A model generated the notes under the pieces. It worked only from the letters and a program-made list of their open reading frames with translations, did no database searches and was not told where the DNA came from. The position numbers and the translations under genes were made by a program. 64,000 nucleotides of DNA from Ascaris suum (taxonomy: Eukaryota > Nematoda > Chromadorea > Rhabditida > Ascarididae): positions 8,108,520 to 8,172,519 of the forward strand of contig CM024176.1 of the NCBI GenBank assembly GCA_013433145.1. Reading direction: 5' to 3'. Below, one piece after another: positions 1 to 29,600 of the stretch (the first letter of the stretch is position 1; every line of letters begins with the position of its first letter).

Positions 1-24
1 GAGTGATTATTAGCATCCACAACT

Positions 25-1230
<1,206 letters not shown>

Positions 1231-1337
1231 TAAGCATGTTATAGCGATTTTTGCGTGTGCGTTTTTATCTTTTCTGTTATTTCAACTCTCGAACGAAGGA
1301 AGATACAATGATGAAATTTGGCATGTGTCTTCTATAG
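1231..1337 (+). CDS. candidate exon, possible membrane anchor of an unidentified protein
   Basis: A strong nematode-type acceptor (cattttcag) precedes an open segment. It encodes a basic start, then a hydrophobic run (VIAIFACAFLSFLLFQL), then a polar stretch, and ends at a possible donor ATAG/gttgca. This is the shape of a type II signal anchor such as Golgi glycosyltransferases carry. The phase does not join the next candidate exon (1546-1746) unless a weaker donor after the codons for IW-H is used. No start codon or 5' exon was found. It could be chance. Confidence 0.28.
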
Positions 1338-1545
1338 GTTGCATCAAACTCAATTCAGAACTATGCTATGTGATTTTACAAACAAAAGCACTTCATGGTA
1401 TGTCTGCCCATATGCATACGCTATGCGCCACCTTGTCTAAGCGGCACTCTCAACTCGAGAACGATTGAAACACTGCTAGCTGGCAGGCTATATGATACGA
1501 AATGTGAGGTGTTAGGTCACTCATATATACTCATATTCTATCAGT

Positions 1546-1746
1546 TTCGACTGGAGTTGGAGATACATAACACTCAAATGTATTTCACGAATTTTATGCC
1601 AGATAGATGTCCGTTTCAGATCAGCTGTATCAGTGACGACGAAATCTTTCCGACTGCTTTGATGAGGCGATCGGATTATTTGAAATACGGGAGTATTGCT
1701 GTGCATATTATGCCTCCAGCTGATAATCTGCGAAACAGCTGGTCAG
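1546..1746 (+). CDS. candidate internal exon, product unidentified
   Basis: This stretch is bounded by an acceptor (ctatcag) and a near-perfect donor (TCAG/gtaagc). It is open in one frame for 67 codons and starts at phase 0. The peptide begins FRLELEIHNTQMYFTNF and contains CPFQISCISDDE, then SIAVHIMPPADN. The spacing of two Cys, an acidic patch and a V-x-H motif is loosely like the N-terminal part of family 10 fucosyltransferases. That is only an impression, because no catalytic motif of that family was found downstream. The coding call rests on splice signals and amino-acid composition. Confidence 0.38.
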
Positions 1747-17507
<15,761 letters not shown>

Positions 17508-17535
17508 GGCTTGCCCCCTCGCCGATTCTAAAATA

Positions 17536-17616
17536 ATGCACCAGTTAATGCGTTGTGGACGACAAACCGGTTAGTCTTTGCACGCCATGCTGGAGTTACT
17601 ACATGAAACGGAATGA
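17536..17616 (+). promoter_or_regulatory. two upstream ORFs ahead of the receptor start
   Basis: If the transcript begins upstream of 17536, it carries two short upstream ORFs. The first is 17536-17574 (12 codons plus stop). The second is 17587-17616 (9 codons plus stop), whose TGA overlaps the receptor ATG at 17613 as ATGA. A third ATG at 17603 opens a different frame into the receptor coding region. A possible splice or trans-splice acceptor (aattgcag) lies at 17501-17508, so a leader containing these ORFs is plausible. Whether they are transcribed is unknown. Confidence 0.35.
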
Positions 17617-20600
17617 CGCTCATTGGCGTGATGAAATCAGAATTCAACGATTTCGACAATTCGAGCTCAGGCATATTGGAGGAGCTGCCACAAGACGTCA
17701 CTGTGGGCGATCAATGGCCGCCGATTCCACAACGGCAAATTCACCTATATGGGTTGTGCCTAATCGTAATCCCAACGGTGACCATACTCGGAAATCTACT
17801 TGTTATTTTATCCGTGTTGCGATTTAAAGCGCTGCATTCGGCAATCAATTTCCTTATTCTTGGACTTGCAGTTGCCGATCTGTTTGTTGCGCTCTTCGTT
17901 ATGCCATACGCCGTTTATATTTATGTAAGTCTGCTTATGTCGGAAATTTGATAAATAAAGCTATATTAGCTTGCGCTATTGAAATTTTCCGCTTTAAAAG
18001 CTCATTATGGTAATGGACGTGTGGTACTTCCAGTTCGGAGTCACTGAAACTAGAGTTGCGAAAGTATGGCACAAACAGACGACGACGTGCACATGTCAGT
18101 TTGATACATCGAAAACGGAGGAAAGCTGTAGGAATTCAAAGAACTCAAAGACTCCGAAAATTGCATTTGACATCAGTCGGATCACGCAAAAGCGAATTTT
18201 TCGTCGGACTTTCTGTTACTTGTATTTGAAACCGTCTCCTAGGATGAAGCCGATGTATGCGAACATATCGTGGCCATCGTTTTATATCATAGGCGTTTCC
18301 GCTTGTTTTCAATGATTTCTGTCTTATTACGACTGACGAAAGCGAATATTGAAGTACTTCCTTATCTCTCTCTGCTCATAGATGGCATGGCCTAACAACA
18401 TGATAAGTTACCATGCTATCTGAGACAACAGTTTACAGCGGAAGCTCGATAATTGCTAGCGCAGTATCCCGATGTCTGATCTCCCGCACGCGCATTTACT
18501 GAATGTTATTCAAATGAAACGCCTTATTCATCTCCACGCTTATAATGAAGCATTAGAAGTGCACGCCATTTAAACAAATTAAGGTTCATTGCGGATGGCA
18601 TAAAACAAAGCAGTGTGAATCAAGCCGCAAATTTCTTTTTTTAGGTGGAGGGTGGTTATTGGTTCCTCGGACCTCTGATGTGCGATATATACTCAGCGTG
18701 TGATGTGGCATGCAGTACAGCCTCCATTCTGCTCTTATCAGTTATCAGTTTTGACAGGTACGCATGCTTCAATCATTTTCATTTTATAGCGTTAATCAGC
18801 ACCGCATTCTCAAAATGATGAGCTTATCATAGAAATCTACAAATATTATTTCATTGTCAGTCTCGTGCAATACACTCTTTATGAGCAGATTGTTAACGCG
18901 AAATACAGAGATATGGAACCTAGTTTCTTGCTCATTTGCCCGCAAATTTTTCTTTATCGCTTTCTTTAGTTTAAATCTGTTGTCTCAGCATCGAGTGAGC
19001 ACTTTTTGCACTCGATGCCCCATATGCTCCCTGGATTTTTTAAAAGCACAGCCCTTAGAAACTCTTCACGACTATTTCTTCCCCGACTCTTCTTGGATGT
19101 TGTCCTTGAAAGGTCACATTCATGTGCACTTCCGCGATGTTGAGAGGATGGGGATAATATTGTTGTAAGGAAAAGCGGAGGCCGAAGCTTCAACTTTACC
19201 GGCGGTTGTGATCCGCCTTTGCATATTGCTGTCAGCACAATGTTTTTTTGCATTTGGTTTACAGCCTCTTGAAGGTGGACGAAACCTCTTCAGCAAATGC
19301 ATGATCCTCTATCGCTTTTCAAAAAATTTCTTTCTTTGAGGTATCGCGCTGTATCGCGACCGATACAGTATTCGCGTCAGTCACAGAACGTTCGGCGGGT
19401 AATTTACATATTGATTGTGATATGGCTCATTTCTCTTATTGTCGCTAGTCCAATTGTGCTCGGTGAGTTGTGTTTCCATATCAGCTTTAATCGCCAAGTC
19501 GTGTGCATGATGTAAACATTGGGACCACGGGCTTAAAAAAAGAACTCTAGAAGCATTAAATTTTATTTCTTTGAATGGTTACCTCCTGTTGTGAACACCG
19601 GTGTTATGCATGCTCTCGATGGCTTAGGTAATACTAAATGGAGGACCAATTGCTTTTTCGAAATAACCTTTTTATGTATTCGAGTGTCGTGTCAGTTTCA
19701 AAATATGCAGTTATAATAATCCGCTTATCGTGCAATTTTCCATGTTCTTACTTGCGAATTATTATTCCTTTTTCATCAAACTTAATTATTCTTGATTCTG
19801 AGAAGAAATAATTATCTCAGAGTGATATTTTGAATTTACTGCAAGCAATGTTCACTGAGTGATATAAGGCGTGAACGGCTCTAAACAAAGTGAATTCTGT
19901 TTCAGGTGCAAACATTCGACCCCTCGATGCGGATCCATATGAGTGTCGCTTTTATAATGCTGACTTTTCAATAGGATCTTCGATTATCAGTTTCGTTATA
20001 CCATGCTTCATCATTTTATTCGTCTACATAAGGCAAGTGCTGCATTGTTTATTTATATATAAATGTTCATTTATGTATAAACCAGAAACGAATTGCAAAT
20101 CACTCCAATATGGTGAATCCTTCGCAATATTACCTTTGCTTTAAATCATATATTCCCAGTCATATTTCATATCTTGATAGTGGTTGGTGTTTAAACTGAA
20201 ATAAACACGCGGAAGAACCAGCGTGATATCAACTTTCATGCTTTGATTATCAAATATCCTCATAGATCGTCAACAATTAATCATCCGTTTGCATTGAAGA
20301 CCGCTCTTGCAGCTCTAAGAAAGTTTGAAAAGTGCCATTTTTAGTACAAGAGCGGCATGCAAGAGGAGGTGGCGTCACCTGCGCTTTTGAACTACACTGA
20401 GAAAACAAGTTCATGAGATAGGACGCAATAATAAAGTATTTGGAATAAGACTTTGCAGTTTTAACGATATCTACAAGTCTCGCAGTGCTTGTAGAAGACT
20501 TCTATAAAAGATTCTCTCTTTCTTTACATGACTCAATCGCTGTGAAACACATGAGCTCCCTTTAAATTTGCAAATTCTTTTCCACGTTAATGAATAAAAA

Positions 20601-23600
20601 TGGAAAGCGGCGCAGGAAGTCGCCTTATGATGTACATTAGTGCCACCACGTATCACAGCTTTTGGTTTAGAGTTTTTAAGTTCGAACTGCTGACTATAGA
20701 CAAACAGACGCATACTCAAACATACGTAAATATGGACATCGCCCTCGCATTGCGTGCTTGACAAATTTGAAAAAGCGCTCATGAGTACGCTATTTTTATG
20801 CGGACTTTTTTTGTCGCCACTATCTAGATCCAGAGCGTGATGTTGATGTTTCCTGGAATATATAGTCATTGAGCCCAAAATCAACGGATGAGATTATGAA
20901 CTTTCGAAATGCGCACACTAAGCAATAAGTAAATAAACAAGCGCATCTATGGCGCATTATCGGTTATACCAAATTGTGCACCACCATTACGAGTATCCCC
21001 ATCGAGCTAAGGACCACTCACTTATTATCTAGGTCAGAACACCTGTTGAAAGTGGTGCAGTGTACTGATGTTATGATCCGGCACGAATCTTCTTTGAATG
21101 CACAATTGTAGGCTGGTTTAATACTTTTAAACGTGAGTATTTTCCACTCTCCCAACAATGGCTTTATGCACTGAGAGGGAGATGTTCGACTATTCCTAAC
21201 GTATCGCTTTACAGTTTTATTCCTCGAACTGGATCATCGTTTCGAGTAATTCACTTTCCTATATTGCACTGAGTACGCTCTCTCCATTGCGCAAATTCCA
21301 AAAGAAAAAAAAAACAATGCTACCTTGTACATGCATTGAGAAACATACCACTTGAACTGTTTGATGCGTTTGCAGGGATATGGGTGGTCACATAATGGTC
21401 AGCTCTAACATTAAGTATTGCACGGAGAACTCAATATTATTATGAAACTAATATCGCTGTGTCACCTAAGCTGTTAGTGTGAAGTGGACTATGGTTCGGA
21501 TCAAAAGAGAGCCCTTTACCTTATTCTATGATTCCAACTGTTAACTCAAAGCGAGAAATTGCTCGTCAAGGCTAGTAATGGTATAGTTGAACTTCTCCTA
21601 TAACACAAACTTCCCCATGGCGTTAGTGCGACCTGTCGATTAAGGAGCAGTGATACTGCCGCTTGCGTATAAATTGTTTGATTATAATTTTTTCGGCTGC
21701 TTATGCGCTCATGGTTAATTACTTATACGGCAATGAGCCGATGATTTCTTGATTTTTGCTGAAAAGAATGGTTGAATAAGAGCAATGAAAAGTGACCCGA
21801 AGAGATTTCTGTTGTTGATTGCTTAGAGGAATGTTCTGCCTCCTGCATCAAATGCCCCTTCCTTTTGAAATGTTGCAATGTTAGTGCACCTCGATGATTA
21901 TGGTTATATCTAACCTAAGAAAACTGTGGCTTCATTAGAGCAAACTTCGTCAAGTTGGAGACGGCGATCCAGAGACGGCCAATAAGCATCAGTGAACTCA
22001 GTGCGTGCAATACGACGTTTTCCACGTACTTTAGATTTCTGAATGGTGTAGCAAATCCGTAGTCGGAATTTCTAGAACATCAACGAGGCATCAATCACCA
22101 AAATTCATTGGATGTTGACGAAAGTAAGGCGCGAAAAAAGATCCCTCATTTTTCCCACTTTCAGCCGCTCGAGTAGAGCTGATTTGCAAGCCATATTTTG
22201 ACGGACGGTGCGTTCTGTTTGCGCCGTAGTTTCAACCTATGATATGTTGAAGCCGAGATGAGAAAATTTGGTCAGAATGTTGGGAAGGTCTTCTCCACTA
22301 AGTTCCAGGTTGATCCACCACCGTTCAGCAGAATTGCTCAAACTCATAGGCGTCAAAAAAGCGAATACATTTTGCAACTGGCCGGATCTTCTCTAAACAC
22401 CGGCAGTTCGAAAAACAGAAATGGCTTTACAGAAAATTTATATCAGCGGGCGGATCAGTTAAAACATAGGTGCGTTCATTCTTGATGACATTCCATTGGT
22501 TATTGGTAGACAGAATTACAAAACTGCATATAAAACACATCGCTTTGAGATGCTCGCCCACTCCTCGATTTCTGCTGCGGTCGAAGTGGAATGTTTCATC
22601 ACTTCATCTCTCCTTCTGAACTTTATAAAAGATGTATTTTTTGAGCGAAACTGCTGAATTGTACCGCCATCATTTTAAACTGCCTTTGCAGTCTACCCAG
22701 TCAAGTATACTTGCAAGTCTAAGACCCTACCGAGGGATCAGCACTTAGAGCATATTCACGGGAGCAGGTCAAAATCAATTCGCGATAGTGAAAGTTTATG
22801 CTAAGAGATATTAAAACGAGTACCAGAAGCAGCTAGGAAACTCTCTCTCCGTCGATCACGAACTCCGTCTGGCAAGAAAACTAGCTTTTGTTTGAATTGA
22901 GACATCAGTCTGGTAATTTTCGCTGCCATTGCATCGGGGTATAACATTGAGACTTGGCGGTTCTTGAAAATTCATCATGCTCTCTGGAATGCCGATTGAT
23001 GAAGAAGACATGGGAGAATTCTATAATGATTTAGAAGTAGTTCTGACTAACAAGCCTACATACAGGGTCGCCATTGGCAATTTTCATTCAAAGACCAGAA
23101 GATAAAAAGAAGGAGGAAACTTTGCAGGAAGAGTCAGAGTTGGAAGTAAGAATGACAGAGGGGAGCAGATAATACAAATGTGGAAGGCTAGGGGATTGTT
23201 AGCAGGTAATTATCGTTCAAGAAGAAATCGGAGTGATGACACATAGCTCTTGCGAAACTGCAGGACCAAGAAGGAAATTGGTTCCATCCTAGTAAATAGA
23301 ATGCGAATAGGGAGAGTTCTTTCACGTCTTCTTCCTCAACAGAGGCTTCCGCGAATTCTCGCTGAAGTTTCTAATTTGCTTTCATTTAACAACGGCAGCA
23401 ACCATGGGCTTCTAGTCGGCAGAGCCCCACTTCTCGCTAAAGTGGAAAAGCAACTGCGGATGCAACGTAAGAACGACAACTAAATGATGGACGAAAGTTA
23501 ACGGAAAAAATCGGTGGAAGACACTGAGGAATGCCTACTGAAGGTGATAGTGCAGACTGTGGGTCCATCTACGAAATTAGCCACATGTGGAATCAGGAGA

Positions 23601-26600
23601 ACTACATAGCCGTATAGGAAAAGTGTCGAAATTCGATCACCAACTACAGAAAGAGTCACTGAAGGAGCAAAAGGTATTCCTCTTATAGCAGTCCTGGTAT
23701 CAGCATCCTCATAAGACTCGTAAGGATGGGTATTACGGAGAATTACGAAGCGCTCGGAATACAGACACTTCTTGAAGCGGCAAATGCACAATAAATCATA
23801 TGTAGTTTTAGTCCTGTAAGAAGATCGAGCCAGCTTTGGAGATAACGAGAAGGACAAGCAGGTCTTTGCAAGAGGCAGAAAGGAGCTGGCAATTTCACTA
23901 TTTCAGTTGTTGCGCATAATACCTAGCAGCGCTGCCATCTAATAAATTCGAGATATGTGTCGAATGTAACATTTAAAGTGCATCAGCGAACACTCATATT
24001 TACTTCTGATGTGGAAAATTTGCAAATTCTTCATGATGCGTTCTCTGACTACTGTTTCCTTGCGCATAACAACCTCTGTAACTTTAGCATTTGCACGACG
24101 AAATAAATCCAATGGCGTGCTTACAGAATCTGATAAACTTATGTAGATAACGCAACATCGCACGGAATGCCAATACAGAGCGATAAACGTAACCAAGCTC
24201 AACCATTGGTATAAGTGAGAATTCAATGATAAGCTCATGATTATTTGAGATAACGTAGTTTTATGCGAAAACTTACTAACACTAAAGACGAACAGAGGCG
24301 ATGAAGTAATTTGAGTTTTTTTTTTGAAAAGTTGCCACCACTTACCACCACATCTAAGAAATTTCCACTATGACTGTCTTTGTAAGATTCGTTGGAAAGG
24401 ATGAGATAAAGAGGTGAGCTGTCCTATTTAAGCTCTTAAGCAATCTGTGAAACATTTTCGATAAGATAGTATCTACCTGAATAGCTATAGCAGACAGGTG
24501 AAATTAGTAGGATGTTTCTAAGGTTTCCTTTAAACATTTCCACTATTCGGAATCAACAGTGTGCACTTGAGAAGAAATTTCACTGCGGTACTTCCGAATT
24601 TTTCTACTATTCTCATTTCATGATAGCATTTCCTCTTTTCATTCCCATTTTGTATATCCATCCGGTGGATTGAACTCGTAAACCGTATGTTGGCCTATTG
24701 CAACGACATTTTCTCAATATAATCTACCTTAGAGGAACGGTCTTCTCACCAATTTCATCGCAACCGCTCATGTTCTATGGGAGTTATTTATAGTCAGAAA
24801 TAACAAAAAATATAGGGAATTCTTATGATGTCCGGATAACAGCTGAGCAGAAGATGTCCCTCATCGAGAATCCTTTTCTGTTGTTAATATGCCACATTTG
24901 CGACGAGTGTATCTACAAAACATAGCCGTTTCCCCTTTACCCCTGTTTAACACCCATAGCATCATGGATCCTAAAAGATGTCTACGTTTTTCCCACTTCC
25001 CGTGGATGTCAGAATTTTGGTGTGATTTCTGGAATATTTCTAGCTTGTGGCTCAAGGGGTCGTTTGCGGTGGTGCGAAATCTCGTAGAGCCAAAGAATTC
25101 CTGTTAAACTTTATCTGTGTAGTTCCGTTTAATAGAAAAGTGAAGCATGATCGGTGATTTCACAAAATACTATTGTTTGTTCGCTAATCAATAACCCCTT
25201 CCTGCCACATTTTATGGATTATTTGCAACGTTGCTTTGATGCAAATTTGTTATGCGGACAAATGCGTATTGAAAATATGTCTTGAATTTCGTTTGCACAC
25301 AATTCTGCTTGATTAGCGTCACAAAATGAACACTGCTAGTCAAGGAAGCATGGAACATGATCGACCTACATATTCTTTCGAGGATGCGCTTTTCACTGAA
25401 GCGTGACTAACCAGGTTTTCGTCTTGAAGTAGCCCGGCTACGGTTTCGTCTGTGCGGTAGAGAGGCAACTATGGCAGAGCGCTACGTTTCATCTGCTCAC
25501 TTCATGTGCTTTTACGGAATGGCCTGGCCACATCCTTTCAATTTGACCAAAGCCATGCTTCCTTGTCAAGAATCGCCAAGTCCTTTTCCCTATGTGCAGC
25601 AATGCGCAACAGGATCCACGAAATGGACGCGACCTTGTGTGGCTCTCAAACCGTCGTTCTTCACTTCCACTGTTGTGGCTTGCAGCTGGAATGGGTGTGT
25701 CGAAGCAATCTTCGATGCACAGTTTCACGAAAACCCCAAGTCACAACAACGTGACTAAGACTTCGAGCATTCTCACAATGCACTTTACAAAGCGCTAACC
25801 CACAACATCCCCATCAAGATTAAAAACAAATGTGGATGGTAACGACGAATTTGAGGGGCCCTATAAAAGCGAAGCGAACAGACGGTCGGACGAACAGCGA
25901 AGGAAATGCTTCAACTCTCGTTCGGCGCAACGGGGTGCATCCGCTTGCTTTGTTCAACACTCAGCTGCGAGGAACTCCGGTAACGTTACTCGTAGGATCA
26001 TTCCACTAAAATGATGCGAGATAATTGCTAGGTGGCATCTTTGCTCAATGCCAACTTTGCAGGATCATCGCCGCGTTGCGAGCAAGGGAGAAGGCTGCCA
26101 AACTGCGACGCATGACACACGCCAATAAAAAATCGTGCGACAGGTATTGCAGTCACATATTTGCACTATGAAGGCTTAATGACATTGTAAACCGTTAGTA
26201 GCCGTTCGTTTTTGAATGGGATCTCAAATTACAAAGAAAGTGTTTCAATACGATCTCATCGATGGTGAAGAGAGAGCAGGCATAGGCTAAGCTATATTCA
26301 CGATTACAAGTAGCTGAGAGATTAATATGAAAGAATCCCGCCAGGCTTTTTCTTTTTCTCATTGATAGCACAAACAAAACGCTGTTTTTGAGAAGCACGC
26401 ACTTGTAAATGTCGCTACACCGGAATATCCAATACTGCCCTGAAATGAAGTCCTCTGAATTCTTTCCCATCCTCTTTCTTCCGGAATTATGACGTGTCTT
26501 TCTCAGGAATACGAAGTGCCTCAAAAAACCATTCTTCCGAACAGATGTGTACGTGAAGGGTAGTAGTCAAACATACAACAGAATTTTAAAAAATGTGGTG

Positions 26601-29600
26601 GTGAGGACCTCCTCGGATTTTGCAGATTAGTTTGGAAATGAATTTGTTCTCTTGATGATCCGCCGCATTTCTGCATTTTTTTTCCAAATCGTTGCGTCTT
26701 CCCTTAAGCAGAAACTGTTAATTATACCACGTGCATTTTTTCCAGGGTTTTCCAAGCATCACAGGTATATCTAACTTCGATGTAGGTATATACTTCAGCA
26801 CTCGTGTACAAACGTGCAACCGATGTTGATAATTTTGTGTTTGTTAACTTGGAGACCTGCTAACGAAAAGTTGGGCAGCAGGCGCAAATTTACGAATAAT
26901 AGGCGTCTCATTTCAGTTCGAATAAACTCGGTGCTGAAAGTTTCGACAATGCGGAAGATCCTGGTGGGATCGTAGCCGCTCCAGGCAAGTTAACGAATAC
27001 AGTTTACTTTAATGGTCTACTTAAATTACATAGTATGTAAGAGTTTCATGACGAAATACTTGCGATAGTAATCATATGAGAGGTTTCAGTGTTAAACAAA
27101 TTTCATTTATTTTATTCTCAAAAAAAGGCTAGAATGTAAAGTTTGTGAATTTGAAAGGTTTACTCATAGTTTGAAGTTTTCTGCGAAGTGTAGGGAAACA
27201 TAAGAAATATATAAAATCTTTGAATGTGAGAAAACACATGAAAATTTATTTATTTAAATATACTCTACCACACCCTAAACAACTAAAAGTATACGTGCTC
27301 TAAGTTGATTATTTGTAACAGACTGTTTCCATGTGCTGCATTTTTCTTCTTTCAAAATCATTTTTATTATGAGGGATTACCTCAGTTTATTTTTGCAACC
27401 AGATGATTTAACTGCAATTTTTCGAAAGCACTCATTGTTGCTATATTGCTGAAAATACTTGTCAGATTTTGAGGCTCTTTTTTTAAAGTCACAGACAATT
27501 GTCTATTCATAAAACATTTCTGCTCTTCCAAGTTTTATGTTGGCTAATGTCATTCACATTAGCTTGCTTATCACTGTTATGAGTCAAAAAGAAATAACCA
27601 CTTGATGTCATCTCCAAGTTTACTTCCCATGATTATATTGAAAGATATTGTTTAAAACTAGGAAATTCAGTCTAAATTTCGATTATTCATCTTCCGAAGT
27701 GTTATTTCTGATCGAAATGTTCAGATCAACGCTAAATTATGAACGGTATGAGAGCGCAACATTATGTAAAAATCACGTGGGAATACGCCAGGTAACTAGC
27801 ACAATATGCGCTTAATGAACTCGGCTCGGTGAAAGCAGCCGGTTGCTTCACCATTCAAACAAGAACGGTGGAACGCCCACTGATGCATCTTCTTATCAGT
27901 CACCTTCTGTGGCTACTCCGGGAACAGAAAGTCGTATTTTCTGAATTTAATTGACCACATAAGGGGTTCTCAAGCTTTTTGAAGTGTTTTAGTTGGTGGT
28001 AGCTCAAGATGAAATCAGATGTTCAATTATAGCCGCTAAATTGAGCAGCAGATCGTCACTGATTTAAGCCGTGAAATTTTCTATTGATATTACTTTACAC
28101 GCAAATACATAGTACACATGCATTTATACAGGGATCACGTCGTTAGAACAAGTTTGCAAAAGTGTGAAAAATACATTAGAAACGTTCTATTATATGCTTG
28201 AAATTTTTGCCGAATAAGTGTATTCTTCAGTTCGTCTACTTTCTGCGGCCGCCTCTAGTATTGGTAAGGATCCATTGCTTGCTTTGCGTGTTCCATTTTT
28301 TTAAAAATTCTTCCTATTTCGTCGAAAATTCTAACCCTTTTCTCGCTACCTCAGAGTGCTGTGCCGTTTTTCACCTGCTTAGCTTTTTTTCTTGTCGGCG
28401 CCGTCATTCCTGCTCGCCAATATTTCTTGTTGACATTATCCCCCATTACGGAGAATTCTTCCCCCTTTTCTTCCTTATGTAAACTAATTGAAACCATATA
28501 ATGCAGAGGAAATTTTTTTTGGGGGAGGGAAAGGAATGAATTTTACTTGAGTTTAGGAAACTTGTTTGAATGAAATTTTTGTTTTCGTTACATTTATCTC
28601 TCGAACACTGAAGAGACCACAAAAATTTTTCTACAGCGTCATATCAAATTTCACATGGTTTAATAAAATCGCACGATTCAAATGTTTTGCAGTGAAATAG
28701 CACAAGTTTGAGGCGTTGGTTGAGCACATTTGCTTCCTGCATGAGATCGCTTTTCCTTGATTGCAGTGCGCTAAAATTAACATTGAAACGTTTAATTACG
28801 AGGTGCAACACACGAGTTGATGCACGAGCTTGAGACAAAACTATGTGTGCGAGAATATTTTATATTACTGGAGGAAAGCAAGAAAACAAACTGAGTTCTT
28901 CGATAAGCTAAAGGTAAATAAATCAAGCGCAAATGAATTTTTAAGCAGAAGAACTTTGAGAGGAACATACGGCACTAATTCAAAAAAAAAGTCAACACCT
29001 AGTGCAGGAAGAACGATTTTAACAGCGGAGCGAAGTTGCGACTTCCTATTCTCTGAAAGTGGTGTTTGCAATAGCGCCTTTGGAAAGCTGTTGGAGTAAT
29101 ACTCTTAAAAGTATCGTCGAATGGAAATATTAAAGATACATTTGAATGCGATGAAAGGATATTTTGCTGATAAAAATGATGTTAACATAGCCATATCAAA
29201 AAGTGTATATGAATTAACGGACCCTTTACAACACCGATTAGACTTTATAACGGTAGTAGAATAAAATTTGAAGTTTTTTATTTTCATAAATGGTCTGAAA
29301 TTAAAAATGCATTTAACAGTAGACAAGAAATATATGTCAGAAAGTTGGCTATCGACCATTGAGTGGGTTATTTATTTATAGAGTGAAGCGAGGATAATTA
29401 GAAATGCAATAATTGGAGCACTCTCTTTTACAGCTTCTCTGCAAAGACGCGTGCTGTCTGTCGGTAATGTGCACGCAACCGCAGATTTTAAATTTTGCAC
29501 ATGTGGGGAGGGAAAATGGGAAGAATCAGTAGCTAATGGCCCTTTATAGCAAAACGAAGAGAAAACCGCAACCGTCTGTTCTTCCCATCCCGTCCACCCC

